From the NCBI GenBank assembly GCA_016191305.1, contig JACPOX010000118.1, positions 1 through 22,627 on the forward strand: a stretch of 22,627 nt of DNA. The letters are read 5' to 3'. The notes beneath the pieces were generated by a model. That model did not search any database. It had not been told where the DNA came from and worked only from the letters and a program-made list of their open reading frames with translations. Below are positions 15,252 to 22,627 of the stretch, in pieces. The stretch is from Legionella longbeachae. GTDB lineage: Bacteria; Pseudomonadota; Gammaproteobacteria; Legionellales; Legionellaceae. A program made the position numbers and the translations under genes. How positions within the stretch are numbered: the stretch's first letter is position 1; every line of letters starts with the position of its first letter.

Positions 15252-15641
15252 CTATTTAACAACGTATGATCCATTAGAAGCTGATTCGCGTTCTTTGACT
15301 TGATTAAAATTTTCCCAAATTTGCCATTCTAACTATGCCATTGGATAATTTGTAGAGGTTTATAATATTCAAGCCCATCTGCTTATTCTCCGGAACACAC
15401 AATACATTTTGTTTTACATGAAAAGCAACGCGCTCATTCTCTACAATTATAAGACTTGATATTTTTTGTGTCTATTAGCTAAGCGGGATTTCAAATCATG
15501 TAAATCAAATTTTTTTGACATGGAGTGATTCAATAATCCGAGGTCTGGATCAAAATATTGGTCAATCAAGTATTCATTTCCAGGCGCAAATGCAGTTATA
15601 AATGAATCAAAAATGAATTTATTTGCATTATTGTTGGTCAC
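15252..15641 (-). pseudogene. Decayed NTF2/SnoaL-like protein gene (three single-base losses and a nonsense codon)
   Basis: Only the first 64 codons (start ATG 15641) are open, but the reading continues through three frames. Frame 1 runs to RHKK. After an A-run (about 15461-15469) the next frame reads SSLIIVENERVAFHVKQNV and then PENKQMG. After a G-run (about 15374-15376) the next reads LEYYKPLQIIQWHS-stop-NGK. After an A-run (about 15332) frame 1 resumes with IWENFNQVKERES and ends GSYVVK. Each shift is explained by one lost base in a homopolymer, and the total (390 bases) fits an ancestral protein of about 130 residues. The order 'DQYFDPDLGLLNHS', 'VENERVAFHV' and 'NGKIWENFNQ' is that of the NTF2-like/SnoaL cyclase fold. 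The TAG inside WHS-x-NGK argues for real decay rather than sequencing error alone. Confidence 0.65.
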
Positions 15642-15678
15642 GATGGTTCTTTATTATTGAATTGTTCTGCATTTTTAG

Positions 15679-16026
15679 TTAAGGTAAAACATAGATAATC
15701 AAGACAACTAATCCAGCAAAAGCAATAATTGGATGCACAATCGCTACCATTTTTGGAATCTTTTTACCTTTCCTATCCATAGAAAATAAAGTTAATCCTC
15801 CTAAAGCTGCTAGACACAAGAGTACGACGCTAGCAATGAGGAGTGAAGATCGCCCGGACATAAAGGAAAATAAGTAAACGATTAAAATGATTAGTCCAGT
15901 AGCTGCAAAAATCCCATGTAAAATTTTTGCAATTTTGTTTGGTGCTTTATCTTGTAATATCGCGATTAACATAACTATGCCACAGACTGCGGCAGCAAGA
16001 AACAAAACAATAGCGAGTAGTAACAT
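15679..16026 (-). CDS. Four-span membrane protein built from a tandem two-span duplication
   Basis: 115 residues with four hydrophobic helices and short basic loops. The two halves align: residues 2-53 (LLAIVLFLAAAVCG ... KIAKILHGIFAATGLIILIVYLF) with 62-114 (LLIASVVLLCLAALGG ... KMVAIVHPIIAFAGLVVLIIYVL). Each half has one histidine at the start of its second helix, His37 and His98. Paired intramembrane histidines at matching places could bind heme or metal, but no known family motif proves this. The ATG has AGGGGC upstream. It is followed on the same strand, after a 110-base gap, by the polysaccharide deacetylase gene, whose own promoter seems separate. Function unknown. Confidence 0.7.
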   Translation of the reverse strand: MLLLAIVLFLAAAVCGIVMLIAILQDKAPNKIAKILHGIFAATGLIILIVYLFSFMSGRSSLLIASVVLLCLAALGGLTLFSMDRKGKKIPKMVAIVHPIIAFAGLVVLIIYVLP

Positions 16027-16136
16027 ATGAGCCCCTGTAAGTATTATCGTAACTTCTTAATAAGTACGGAAAAAAATCCATTACACTGTTGTGAACCAAC
16101 CTAGTTTGCCTCAAGGTAGCAAAATGTCAATAACTT

Positions 16137-16982
16137 CTAGAGAGTTAACGGCATTCCCAGTAATTCATATTCGAATTCATCAGCAGCATCTCCATCTTTA
16201 GTTGAGGGAACATTAATAGCTGGAGCTGGATTTTTAAGTGCATCAGTCAAACTAATAAATTTATACCCATTTTTTTGATACATTTCCAAAATGTCACTTA
16301 AGACATAACTATTCAGCAAATTTGCATGGATTAATAAAATTTGTTTGGTGTTTTTTCCATTCGATCTTTTTTCTGCTTGGACTGTTTGTTTCCAAATATA
16401 GGCCAAATATTGCGGCTTTATTTTTTGAATGTAATTTACTCTGGAATGATAGGGCACTTTATAAAGCATTTCATTGAAGGTGAAATCTTTGCTATCAATT
16501 GTTACGGGTGCAATAACATAATCATGTTCCTTTAGATAATCAGATACTTTTTGTTTTTTTGTTTTATTTCCTTCGGCCAGGTAGGGATAACGAAAATACC
16601 TTGGAGTAGTTAATACTGGAGTAAGAATTTTATCGGCACGAGCAATATCATCTATGTATTTTTCTGCACTCACATGATTTAAGTCATAATGTGTATAAGT
16701 ATGATTGCCAAGCATAAAACCTGCTTCTTTAAATTGCTCAAGAAATTTCCATTGACCTTTCTCTATTGTTCCTGCAATAACAAAACCAATCACTGGAACT
16801 TTATATTTCTGAAATGCTTGCACTATTTGAGTAAAACGTTCAGTTGCGCGTTGCCTATTTCCTGGATTGTTCATTTTAGAGGCAACAAGAGGCAAATCAT
16901 CTATAGTAATAGCAATTTCACGTTCTTCGGCAAAACATATGGAAGAAAATAATGCAATAAAAAGAAACAGTGATTTAAGCAT
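16137..16982 (-). CDS. Secreted polysaccharide deacetylase (NodB/CE4-type)
   Basis: 281 residues with a signal peptide (MLKSLFLFIALFSSICFA, cleavage near residue 18). The NodB homology motifs are in order: ITIDDLP with Asp28/Asp29, the zinc motif HTYTH with His94 and His98, RYPY at about 131-134, and LLIHANLL near residue 216 for the last histidine motif. It should act in the periplasm or outside the cell, removing acetyl groups from an N-acetylated glycan or a related substrate; peptidoglycan or biofilm glycan would be typical. The C-terminal ~30 residues lie outside the catalytic domain. The ATG has AAGGATT upstream. Confidence 0.88.
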   Translation of the reverse strand: MLKSLFLFIALFSSICFAEEREIAITIDDLPLVASKMNNPGNRQRATERFTQIVQAFQKYKVPVIGFVIAGTIEKGQWKFLEQFKEAGFMLGNHTYTHYDLNHVSAEKYIDDIARADKILTPVLTTPRYFRYPYLAEGNKTKKQKVSDYLKEHDYVIAPVTIDSKDFTFNEMLYKVPYHSRVNYIQKIKPQYLAYIWKQTVQAEKRSNGKNTKQILLIHANLLNSYVLSDILEMYQKNGYKFISLTDALKNPAPAINVPSTKDGDAADEFEYELLGMPLTL

Positions 16983-17003
16983 GGATAATCCTTATCATCC
17001 TAG

Positions 17004-17032
17004 ATTTAATTGCCAAATTTTAGGGTAATCAA
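17004..17032 (-). promoter_or_regulatory. Possible promoter of the polysaccharide deacetylase gene
   Basis: On the minus strand TTGATT (17027-17032) and TTAAAT (17004-17009) stand 17 bases apart, each four of six to the consensus, 21 bases before the deacetylase ATG. Its position argues that the divergent kinase gene does not start at 17010. Confidence 0.35.
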
Positions 17033-17132
17033 ATCGGCCGGTTATGCTAGAGGTCTAATCAATACTTTACCCAAGTTGCCTCATAGTAAGCAATACCCTG
17101 TTTGCATTTATATTTACAAATCAGGAGAACAT

Positions 17133-18374
17133 TTGATAACATGCCGCATCTTAAATGCCAATATGATTGTCATCATGCCTAAATTTAGAAACATACTTCC
17201 ATTGAATTTGAATCAACAAAATAAGCTTAATCGGAGCTTTTTAAGTTTTTTTGGCAAAAGGTATTATACTTCATGGATTGATTCCCTGCTCAGAGCAAAA
17301 TTATTGGATAACTCCAAAAATTACAAAGAAGATAATCTACCCGGAAAAAATATGCTGATTATGATTTCCGGGGGGCCTGCTTCGGGTAAAACTACCCTGG
17401 CATATAATCTAGTCAAAATACTTAATATTGACGAACCCTTTGTCGCTGGTAAACGTCTCCAAATTAATCTGCATGCAGAACGGAACAAATTCAAATTTGG
17501 CGATCCCATACTTGTTGATAGCCGGGGGTATAAAGGTTTTGAATTACAAGAAATAGCGAAATTTGGAAAAGAATTTGGTTATACTACAGTGTGTATTAAT
17601 CCCTGGATAGATGAACTAGTCTGTAAAGAGAGATTGCAACAACGTTTTGAAGAAATAAATCGACAAGTTTCTCCGATCAAAGCCTGGGAAATTCACAAAC
17701 GCAACAATCAGCTTATGTATTCTTACATGAGTAAAGGGAATATTCCCTTTGATATTTTTATTTCTTATGACAACCGTCTAGATACTGATAAACCTCTTTT
17801 ATATGCAAAAATAAAAGAAAATATATTTAATTTTAATCCAGAATGGGTTGAGAGCCTAAAAAATCCCGCCCTTATCGGATGTGGATTAATTACTATGTTT
17901 TTGGATCCGACTAAAGAGCGATTTAATAGGATTGAACCTTTATTGGATACTAAGGATGCTCTTATTTTGTATAAAAATTCATTGTATTATGCTGATTATA
18001 AAGAAAGCAAAGTAAGACATATTGAATTCTCTAATGTAAATCAACACATTTATTTACAGTTACAATCCCAATTCAGCCCTTATTATCAATCTGCAGATGA
18101 AAAAACCCTTCAATTGATTAGTGAACTCATTGGCTATACGCCTTTGATTCCCTATATTAAAGAAGTTCAAGTATCTGAGTTACCGAAACGAGAAAAAGTA
18201 TTAACATTTAACCCTAAACCAGAACTTTTATTACCTAATATCCAATTTATTTTAGACTGTATCGTCAACTCAACTCCAGACTCTATGACCCAATTAAATA
18301 AACATATGCATTCTCTTTATCACAAAGAACATTCTGAGGATGTTAAACGTATCAACGATATATCCTTATTTTAA
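17133..18374 (+). CDS. Zeta-toxin-like P-loop kinase with a C-terminal extension, effector candidate
   Basis: About 413 residues. Walker A SGGPASGKTT lies at about 79-88. It is followed by 'GDPILVDSRGYKGFELQEIAKFG', a strand-helix unit with VCINPW, and 'CKERLQQRFEEINRQVSP ... YMSKGNIPFDIFISYDN'. Zeta toxins, which phosphorylate UDP-N-acetylglucosamine, and related kinases show the same order: 'x-x-ERx-x-R ... GR-x-V ... YDN'. Residues about 240-413 are an extra region with no family I recognise. No epsilon-type antitoxin gene is adjacent, so a simple toxin-antitoxin unit is unlikely and a translocated effector is a fair alternative. The frame is open from 17010 (TTG, no ribosome site). I choose TTG 17133 because AGGAG sits five bases upstream and the deacetylase promoter occupies the earlier part. 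ATG 17163 and 17175 lack ribosome sites. Confidence 0.6.
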   Translation: MITCRILNANMIVIMPKFRNILPLNLNQQNKLNRSFLSFFGKRYYTSWIDSLLRAKLLDNSKNYKEDNLPGKNMLIMISGGPASGKTTLAYNLVKILNIDEPFVAGKRLQINLHAERNKFKFGDPILVDSRGYKGFELQEIAKFGKEFGYTTVCINPWIDELVCKERLQQRFEEINRQVSPIKAWEIHKRNNQLMYSYMSKGNIPFDIFISYDNRLDTDKPLLYAKIKENIFNFNPEWVESLKNPALIGCGLITMFLDPTKERFNRIEPLLDTKDALILYKNSLYYADYKESKVRHIEFSNVNQHIYLQLQSQFSPYYQSADEKTLQLISELIGYTPLIPYIKEVQVSELPKREKVLTFNPKPELLLPNIQFILDCIVNSTPDSMTQLNKHMHSLYHKEHSEDVKRINDISLF

Positions 18375-18414
18375 CGTCAGTTTAGGATAAGAAACACTTA
18401 AGATTTCAGCTCAC

Positions 18415-18530
18415 TCTCGAAGGGTTTGGCACAGTGCTTAGCCTTCGAGACGGGCTAAAGCCCTCCTCAAGCCGAACGGTTCTAGGTAATTCAAAGTTTC
18501 TCCTCCTTCGTCCGAACGGATCCAGAAACT
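18415..18530. repeat. Mosaic palindromic intergenic repeat
   Basis: TCTCGAAGG (18415-18423) pairs with CCTTCGAGA (18442-18450). Directly after it, GGGCT (18452-18456) pairs with AGCCC (18459-18463). The octamer CCGAACGG then occurs twice (18472-18479 and 18512-18519) around AGTTTCTCCTCC. The grammar 'CTTCGAGACGG ... CCTCCTCA ... GAACGG' matches the CTTCGAGAC/CTCCTCAG-type repeats scattered through many bacterial genomes. It is GC-rich against its surroundings and lies between converging genes, so it may also act as a terminator. Confidence 0.6.
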
Positions 18531-18546
18531 CATGTATATTAATGTC

Positions 18547-19810
18547 TTAAGAGTTATGACACTTATAAACATTAAGTGAATATTCTTTATGTTTAAATGG
18601 ATATGTATCAGTAGGTATTTTTATACATTGTTCGAAATGTTTTTTTAAGCAGCTTAGTCTGTCATATTTATCAATGAAGAACGCTTCTTTTAGTGATTTA
18701 TCTGCAATTTTTTCCTTCACATCAGCGCTCCATAAAGCATATTGATTTTGAGCAGTTCCACAACCCAAAGTATAAATAGTCGGTTTGTTTTTCAGAAAAA
18801 ACAGCATGCGTGCTTGAAACCAGCCCGAGGTAAAAATAGTGTCAGGTAATTGAATCTTTGCTGAATTAAGTTGTTGCATCAAATGATATAAAACAAGTTT
18901 TTTTGAGGGAGTAAGATTAAATTTAGAAGTGTTATCGATAATAATGGAGAAGCTAATCAAAGCATAAAGGGCAATTATTGAAATAAATAATCTGCGATAC
19001 TGAAATCTTTCAAAGCAATATCCAAATAAAAGCGCTGCGCTGATTAAGTAAGGGGCAAGCCAAAATTCTCTTAACAGATTCTTACTTGCAACGAATAAGT
19101 AAAAACAAAAAAAAGTAACACAAATAATACAACATAACCTTACAATAAGTGCCTTTTTATCATCTGATTTGCTGCGGCTAAATAAAGGAAGAAGAAGCAT
19201 AATATTTAAAGAAGGGATAAATAATATAAAAAAAGTCTTAATTATATTGGTGAAAGGATTAACTGAATGACTCAAGTTATGTGTAGTTAATTGGTAGATA
19301 AATGATTGCCAGTGATTTTGATAATTCCAAAAAATTACTGGGCTAAAAATAGCAATTGAAATAAAAAGTGCACCATATAAATGTTTTGTTTTAAAAAGCG
19401 AGCGATAAGAAGTTAAAATTAGAAAAATGAATAAAGAGAGAATTAATACGATACCCGAATATTTTGAGAGCATCATCAATCCAGCACTGATCCCAATAAA
19501 ATATAAATCTTTTATTTTGTTTGTTTGTATGAATTTTGCCGTGTAATAAAGTGTTAATGCCCAAAATAAAATAAGGGGGGTGTCGTAGGTGGTTTGCTTC
19601 AGGATATCTAATGTTACAAGAGGGGCGAATAACCACGATCATGGGAGAGCCATCATAGTACGATAAAGCGAGGTGACGGCTCCAATCCCAATAATAATAA
19701 GTATCAAAAGATAATATGTTGAATGGGGCTAAAAACAATAAAATGGAAAAATACAGTCCAAGTGGCAAGTAAATACTATGGGAGTTCTTCAATTTAATTG
19801 GTACGTGCAA
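18547..19810 (-). pseudogene. GT39 (ArnT/PMT-type) glycosyltransferase, broken by an internal deletion and frameshift
   Basis: The N-terminal frame (TTG 19810) opens 'IYLPLGLYFSILLFLAPFN' then FDTYYYWDWSRHLALSYYDGSPMI, the first span and acidic catalytic loop of GT39 membrane glycosyltransferases. At about 19630-19645 the reading must change frame to continue as WLFAPLVTLDILKQTTYDTP, LILFWALTLYYTAKF, then LMMLSKYSG and the rest, ending YKCHNS at 18547. Intact relatives have roughly 65-75 residues between the SPMI and WLFAP parts, so an out-of-frame deletion of about 200 bases has removed the second and third spans. The start overlaps the end of the GT2-GtrA gene by 17 bases, showing former translational coupling. 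The enzyme would have moved a sugar from a polyprenyl-phosphate carrier to a periplasmic acceptor. Confidence 0.8.
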
Positions 19811-20981
19811 GTTGTTCGGTCCATATGTGGCGAGAATAAGTATAATAGTTTAAGAGCGAGATTAAGCCTATGCCGATTCCCATAATTAAATTTTCTTGCA
19901 ATGCTCCGCTACCAAAGCAAATCACGCCAAGCCGTAACCAATAACTTTGCACATTAATGATGATCAAAGAATAAAGTGCGAAAAGCATCAGTCGTTTCAT
20001 TTTTAGAGACGTTGATATTTTATTTTTAGTACTGAATGTAAGTTGATTGTTTAATATGAAATTATTAATAATGGCTGCAAAGACCGCAATTTGAGATGCA
20101 TTAAAAGGGGAGAGATGGCATTTGCGCATTAGATTATAAGTAGCAAATTGCACCATAATACCTAAAGACCCAACAATGCACATTTTAAAATAACGGTTAA
20201 TTTCTTGGTAGCGTAAGGTAAAAATGACTCGCAATGAATCTATAATGCTGTTTTTTGGGAGTTTGCTATAACCCATATTTCGATCAATGAATTCAATAGG
20301 ATATTCACAAATTTTTGCTTTATTTCTGTGCAACAACCATAGAAGTTGCATTTTGTAAGCATAGTGATTTGTTAGAAAGCGATTTGGAAGGACTTTTAAT
20401 AATTGCTGACGTCGAGTTGCTCGAAAACCGCTAGTAAAATCCTTATATTTAAAACTAAGAATCGCTCTGGCAATGTAATTACCTAAAACAGAAAATAATT
20501 TACGATGTAATGCCCAGTTATTAGGTATACTACCACCCCTTACATAACGGCTTCCCACAACGCAATCACAGGTTTGTAACATTTCTAGCATAGGGATAAT
20601 GTATTTAGGTTGATGCGAAAGATCGGCATCAAATTCAAAAATTATATCCGCATGTAGCTCCAATAACGCATAATTCATGGCCTGCAAATAAGCAGAACCA
20701 AGACCGGATTTTATTGCCTCATTTTTTAAATGCAATTTAGGATAATTTTTTTGTAATGTAGCAACTATTTCTTGAGTGTTATCTGTAGAGGCGCTATCAA
20801 AAATTAAAATGTGTATATCATACTGATCATTTAATTTTACTGTTGCAAATACCTGATCTATTGTCATTTGAATGACAGAAGATTCATTATGCGTGGGAAT
20901 GATAATGACAACTTTTTCTCTTTCTGATTGATAATTTTCAATAGAATCAGAGGTAATGGGTTTATCTGTAGCAAGTATCAA
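19794..20981 (-). CDS. GT2 glycosyltransferase (DPM1-like) fused to a GtrA-like membrane domain
   Basis: 395 residues. The N-terminal ~240 are a GT2/dolichol-phosphate-mannosyltransferase-like domain: IIIPTHNE (26-33), FDSASTDNT (61-69), KSGLGSAYLQAMNYAL, the sugar-nucleotide/metal motif EFDADLSHQP (116-125), VVGSRYVRGG, and 'DFTSGFRATRR'. Residues about 250-390 form four spans of the GtrA/DPMS type. The protein should move a sugar from a nucleotide donor to a polyprenyl phosphate on the cytoplasmic side, and the GtrA part may help flip it. The only possible start is TTG 20981: an in-frame stop lies four codons upstream and the next Met is residue 39. The partner GT39 gene overlaps its end and is broken. 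Confidence 0.88.
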   Translation of the reverse strand: MILATDKPITSDSIENYQSEREKVVIIIPTHNESSVIQMTIDQVFATVKLNDQYDIHILIFDSASTDNTQEIVATLQKNYPKLHLKNEAIKSGLGSAYLQAMNYALLELHADIIFEFDADLSHQPKYIIPMLEMLQTCDCVVGSRYVRGGSIPNNWALHRKLFSVLGNYIARAILSFKYKDFTSGFRATRRQQLLKVLPNRFLTNHYAYKMQLLWLLHRNKAKICEYPIEFIDRNMGYSKLPKNSIIDSLRVIFTLRYQEINRYFKMCIVGSLGIMVQFATYNLMRKCHLSPFNASQIAVFAAIINNFILNNQLTFSTKNKISTSLKMKRLMLFALYSLIIINVQSYWLRLGVICFGSGALQENLIMGIGIGLISLLNYYTYSRHIWTEQLARTN

Positions 20982-21188
20982 CTTTGAATCTCAGATTTAG
21001 GGACATTTGAACAATGAGTGTACCAATTAGTGTTTAGAAAAAAAAGAGGCACTTTTTATCTTGAACCATTTATTCGATTTTATTTCAAATAAATTCAAAT
21101 ATTTTTAACTGTTTTTTGTAGAAAACTAACACTATTATTTTAGCTGACTTATAGTAAAAAATAATATAATTAATCTCTACGAGTTTTT
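20982..21188. other. AT-rich intergenic region between divergent genes
   Basis: About 200 bases separating the GT2-GtrA start and the rightward ORF. TATAAT occurs near 21168-21173 and could be the -10 box of the rightward gene, but no acceptable -35 box sits 15-19 bases before it. No other feature is seen. Confidence 0.3.
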
Positions 21189-22627
21189 ATGGATAAATCT
21201 AAAATTAGCCTCGTAAAACATACTTTTTTTAATAATAAATTAGAAACATACGATATTTCTTTCAAAGATGATGATTTTAGTTTGGAAGAGTTGCAAACTG
21301 AATTTTCTACTTTATATCAATTATTTCTATCAAATAAGCAATATTGGTTAAATGATGGTTATCCAATGGCTTATATGCGCTATTTATGCGATTTAATGAT
21401 TCGTTATTATCAAAAAGATTATGTTAGTGCCGATTTGCAAAAATTAGCACAGTATCAAATAGAAATAGAGAGTTTTAAAAAGAAAGGTTCCAACGAAAAT
21501 CGAGAGTTAACAAAGAGTTTGTTTTCGATTGAAACGATGATGCCCAAAGGAGCATCTCCTTTTTTGAGTCTTTCAGAATTACGCAAATATATAGGCAATC
21601 TAAATAGCAAGCGAGCCCAATTTAGTTATAGCCGTGTTTTAGCTAATCATGCAATTGCTTATCTTCAAAAAAGTTCTGTTTCTCAATTGATTCATGAAAT
21701 TAATGTTTTTATTGGTAATCAATACAGCTTTATGGAGGGTATTAATTTTTTAAACCAATCACGAGCAACGATCACCGCTCTTGGTATTGCACTGTCTGCA
21801 CTTCGTTTTGCAATTCATTTTATACTTATAATAAAACATATTGTTTTGGCTGCAACAAACGAAGAGTTATCGATAAAGAAAGTATTTAAGCACGAAATTG
21901 AAAAACGTGGCTTTATGATGATTAATGATTTGGTTTGGACTACAGTAAGTCTCTTAACTACGTATAATCATTTTTTTCATATTGCAACATCCTTTGTTGC
22001 CCCAATAATTGTTATTTTTCTAACTTTTGATACTCTATTACTCTTAGCTCAGTGGCTTTTTGAAACAAATAAATATAATTCACACTTGCAGGAATTGAAT
22101 TTACAAAAAAAAGATGCAACTTTGGATGAACAAGCGCTAATTCAAAGACAAATTGATGTATTAAATGATGAATGGGATGTTCAATGTGCCCATTTTGCTT
22201 TTAACATTCTAGGCGCAAATATATTAGCGATTTCTTTTGCGCTCAGTATGATATGTACAGGTCCCCTTGCTTTGGCCGGAATGGCATTTTTCAGTATGCT
22301 CGGTAATGCCTTGTATAACTCCTCTGAAGAATATAAAAAATATCAAAAAGCCCAAATTGCGGTGCAACGTGAATTGTCCAATGGAAAGAAGGTAAATGAC
22401 GAATATCATGAGAAACTTTTAAAAGTGCTCAATGAAAAATGCGATCAGAGCTGTATGCAGTTTTGGAAAACTTTGTCGTTCAATACAGGTGGAATCGCTT
22501 TTCTCATCACAGCTGCAGTAGCCTCTTGGCCAATTGCATTGAGTCTCGCACTTACTTATGTGGCTTATCAGCTATTTGATGCCTATCAAGTTAAATTAGA
22601 CAATAAGAGTAAACAAGACATACCTCA
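21189..22627 (+). CDS. Large multi-span membrane protein of unknown function, 5' part (runs off the window)
   Basis: An ATG at 21189 opens a frame with no stop for 479 codons up to the window edge. Residues 1-190 are soluble and helical, with a 'YQLFLSNKQYWLNDGYPMAYMRYL' block and 'LSLSELRKYIGNLNSKRAQFSYSRVLANHA'. Four hydrophobic regions follow, near 196-225, 248-295, 338-375 and 434-470. The charged coiled-coil-like segment 'ELNLQKKDATLDEQALIQRQIDVLNDEWD' lies between the second and third, and 'EEYKKYQKAQIAVQREL' between the third and fourth. It has no signal peptide and only a weak ribosome site (ACGAG). Multi-span proteins with long cytosolic coiled coils are common among Legionella proteins of unknown role, some of them effectors. 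I do not recognise this one. Confidence 0.7.
   Translation, partial: MDKSKISLVKHTFFNNKLETYDISFKDDDFSLEELQTEFSTLYQLFLSNKQYWLNDGYPMAYMRYLCDLMIRYYQKDYVSADLQKLAQYQIEIESFKKKGSNENRELTKSLFSIETMMPKGASPFLSLSELRKYIGNLNSKRAQFSYSRVLANHAIAYLQKSSVSQLIHEINVFIGNQYSFMEGINFLNQSRATITALGIALSALRFAIHFILIIKHIVLAATNEELSIKKVFKHEIEKRGFMMINDLVWTTVSLLTTYNHFFHIATSFVAPIIVIFLTFDTLLLLAQWLFETNKYNSHLQELNLQKKDATLDEQALIQRQIDVLNDEWDVQCAHFAFNILGANILAISFALSMICTGPLALAGMAFFSMLGNALYNSSEEYKKYQKAQIAVQRELSNGKKVNDEYHEKLLKVLNEKCDQSCMQFWKTLSFNTGGIAFLITAAVASWPIALSLALTYVAYQLFDAYQVKLDNKSKQDIP

Noticed and set aside
17010..17132. 41-codon N-terminal extension of the zeta-like kinase from TTG 17010
   Set aside because: No ribosome site, and the predicted deacetylase promoter overlaps it; TTG 17133 has AGGAG at five bases. 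Not excluded.
22224..22409. 61-residue minus-strand ORF near the right edge
   Set aside because: Antisense shadow of the long rightward ORF that is open to the window end.

Overview
The window is AT-rich and reads as the chromosome of a Legionella species. The evidence is the mix of ordinary gammaproteobacterial genes (parE, DedA, a peptide ABC ATPase) with genes of the Legionella accessory type: a leucine-rich-repeat miniprotein, a tryptophan-punctuated helical-repeat protein, a zeta-toxin-like kinase and a large multi-membrane-span protein. No tRNA, rRNA, CRISPR array, transposase or integrase was seen. The species assignment is inference from protein style, not from a marker gene.

Layout. 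1-124: start of a TVP38/TMEM64-type membrane protein running off the left edge. 315-1268: SphA/MetA-type outer-membrane beta barrel. 1583-3584: a probable two-gene unit of an isochorismatase-fold protein, whose catalytic cysteine position is alanine, and a DUF2254 membrane protein. 3634-5463: a near-consensus promoter, a possible bufferin remnant, then the overlapping pair DUF692 (MNIO) and DUF2063, i.e. the two maturation enzymes of a bufferin-type RiPP. 5483-6679: a DedA protein and a VOC protein. 6692-6764: a long palindromic repeat. 6866-8977: a fused membrane/spermidine-synthase-like protein. 9002-10885: parE. 11031-12842: a fused two-domain peptide-type ABC ATPase.

From about 12950 rightwards the character changes. 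There is a 76-residue LRR protein behind a consensus promoter, an operator-like palindrome and a six-codon upstream ORF. A 506-residue repeat protein follows, then a decayed NTF2/SnoaL-like gene with three single-base losses, each in a homopolymer, and one nonsense codon. Beyond it is a second unrecognised coding fragment. Next come a four-span protein built from a tandem duplication, a secreted polysaccharide deacetylase and a zeta-toxin-like kinase. A mosaic repeat separates this last gene from a broken GT39 glycosyltransferase, which is co-oriented with an intact GT2-GtrA gene. The window ends inside a large multi-span ORF that has no stop in the window.

How genes work together. DUF692 and DUF2063 overlap and should form one maturation machine, but no intact precursor is seen. 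The GT2-GtrA protein would make and flip a polyprenyl-phosphate sugar, and the next gene should use it, but that gene has lost an internal segment. The right half looks like a region of gene turnover: effector-like genes, pseudogenes and repeats. I did not find a clearly new multi-gene system. The strongest leads are the Cys-to-Ala isochorismatase-fold protein, the bufferin-type pair with a possible dead precursor, and the regulated LRR miniprotein.
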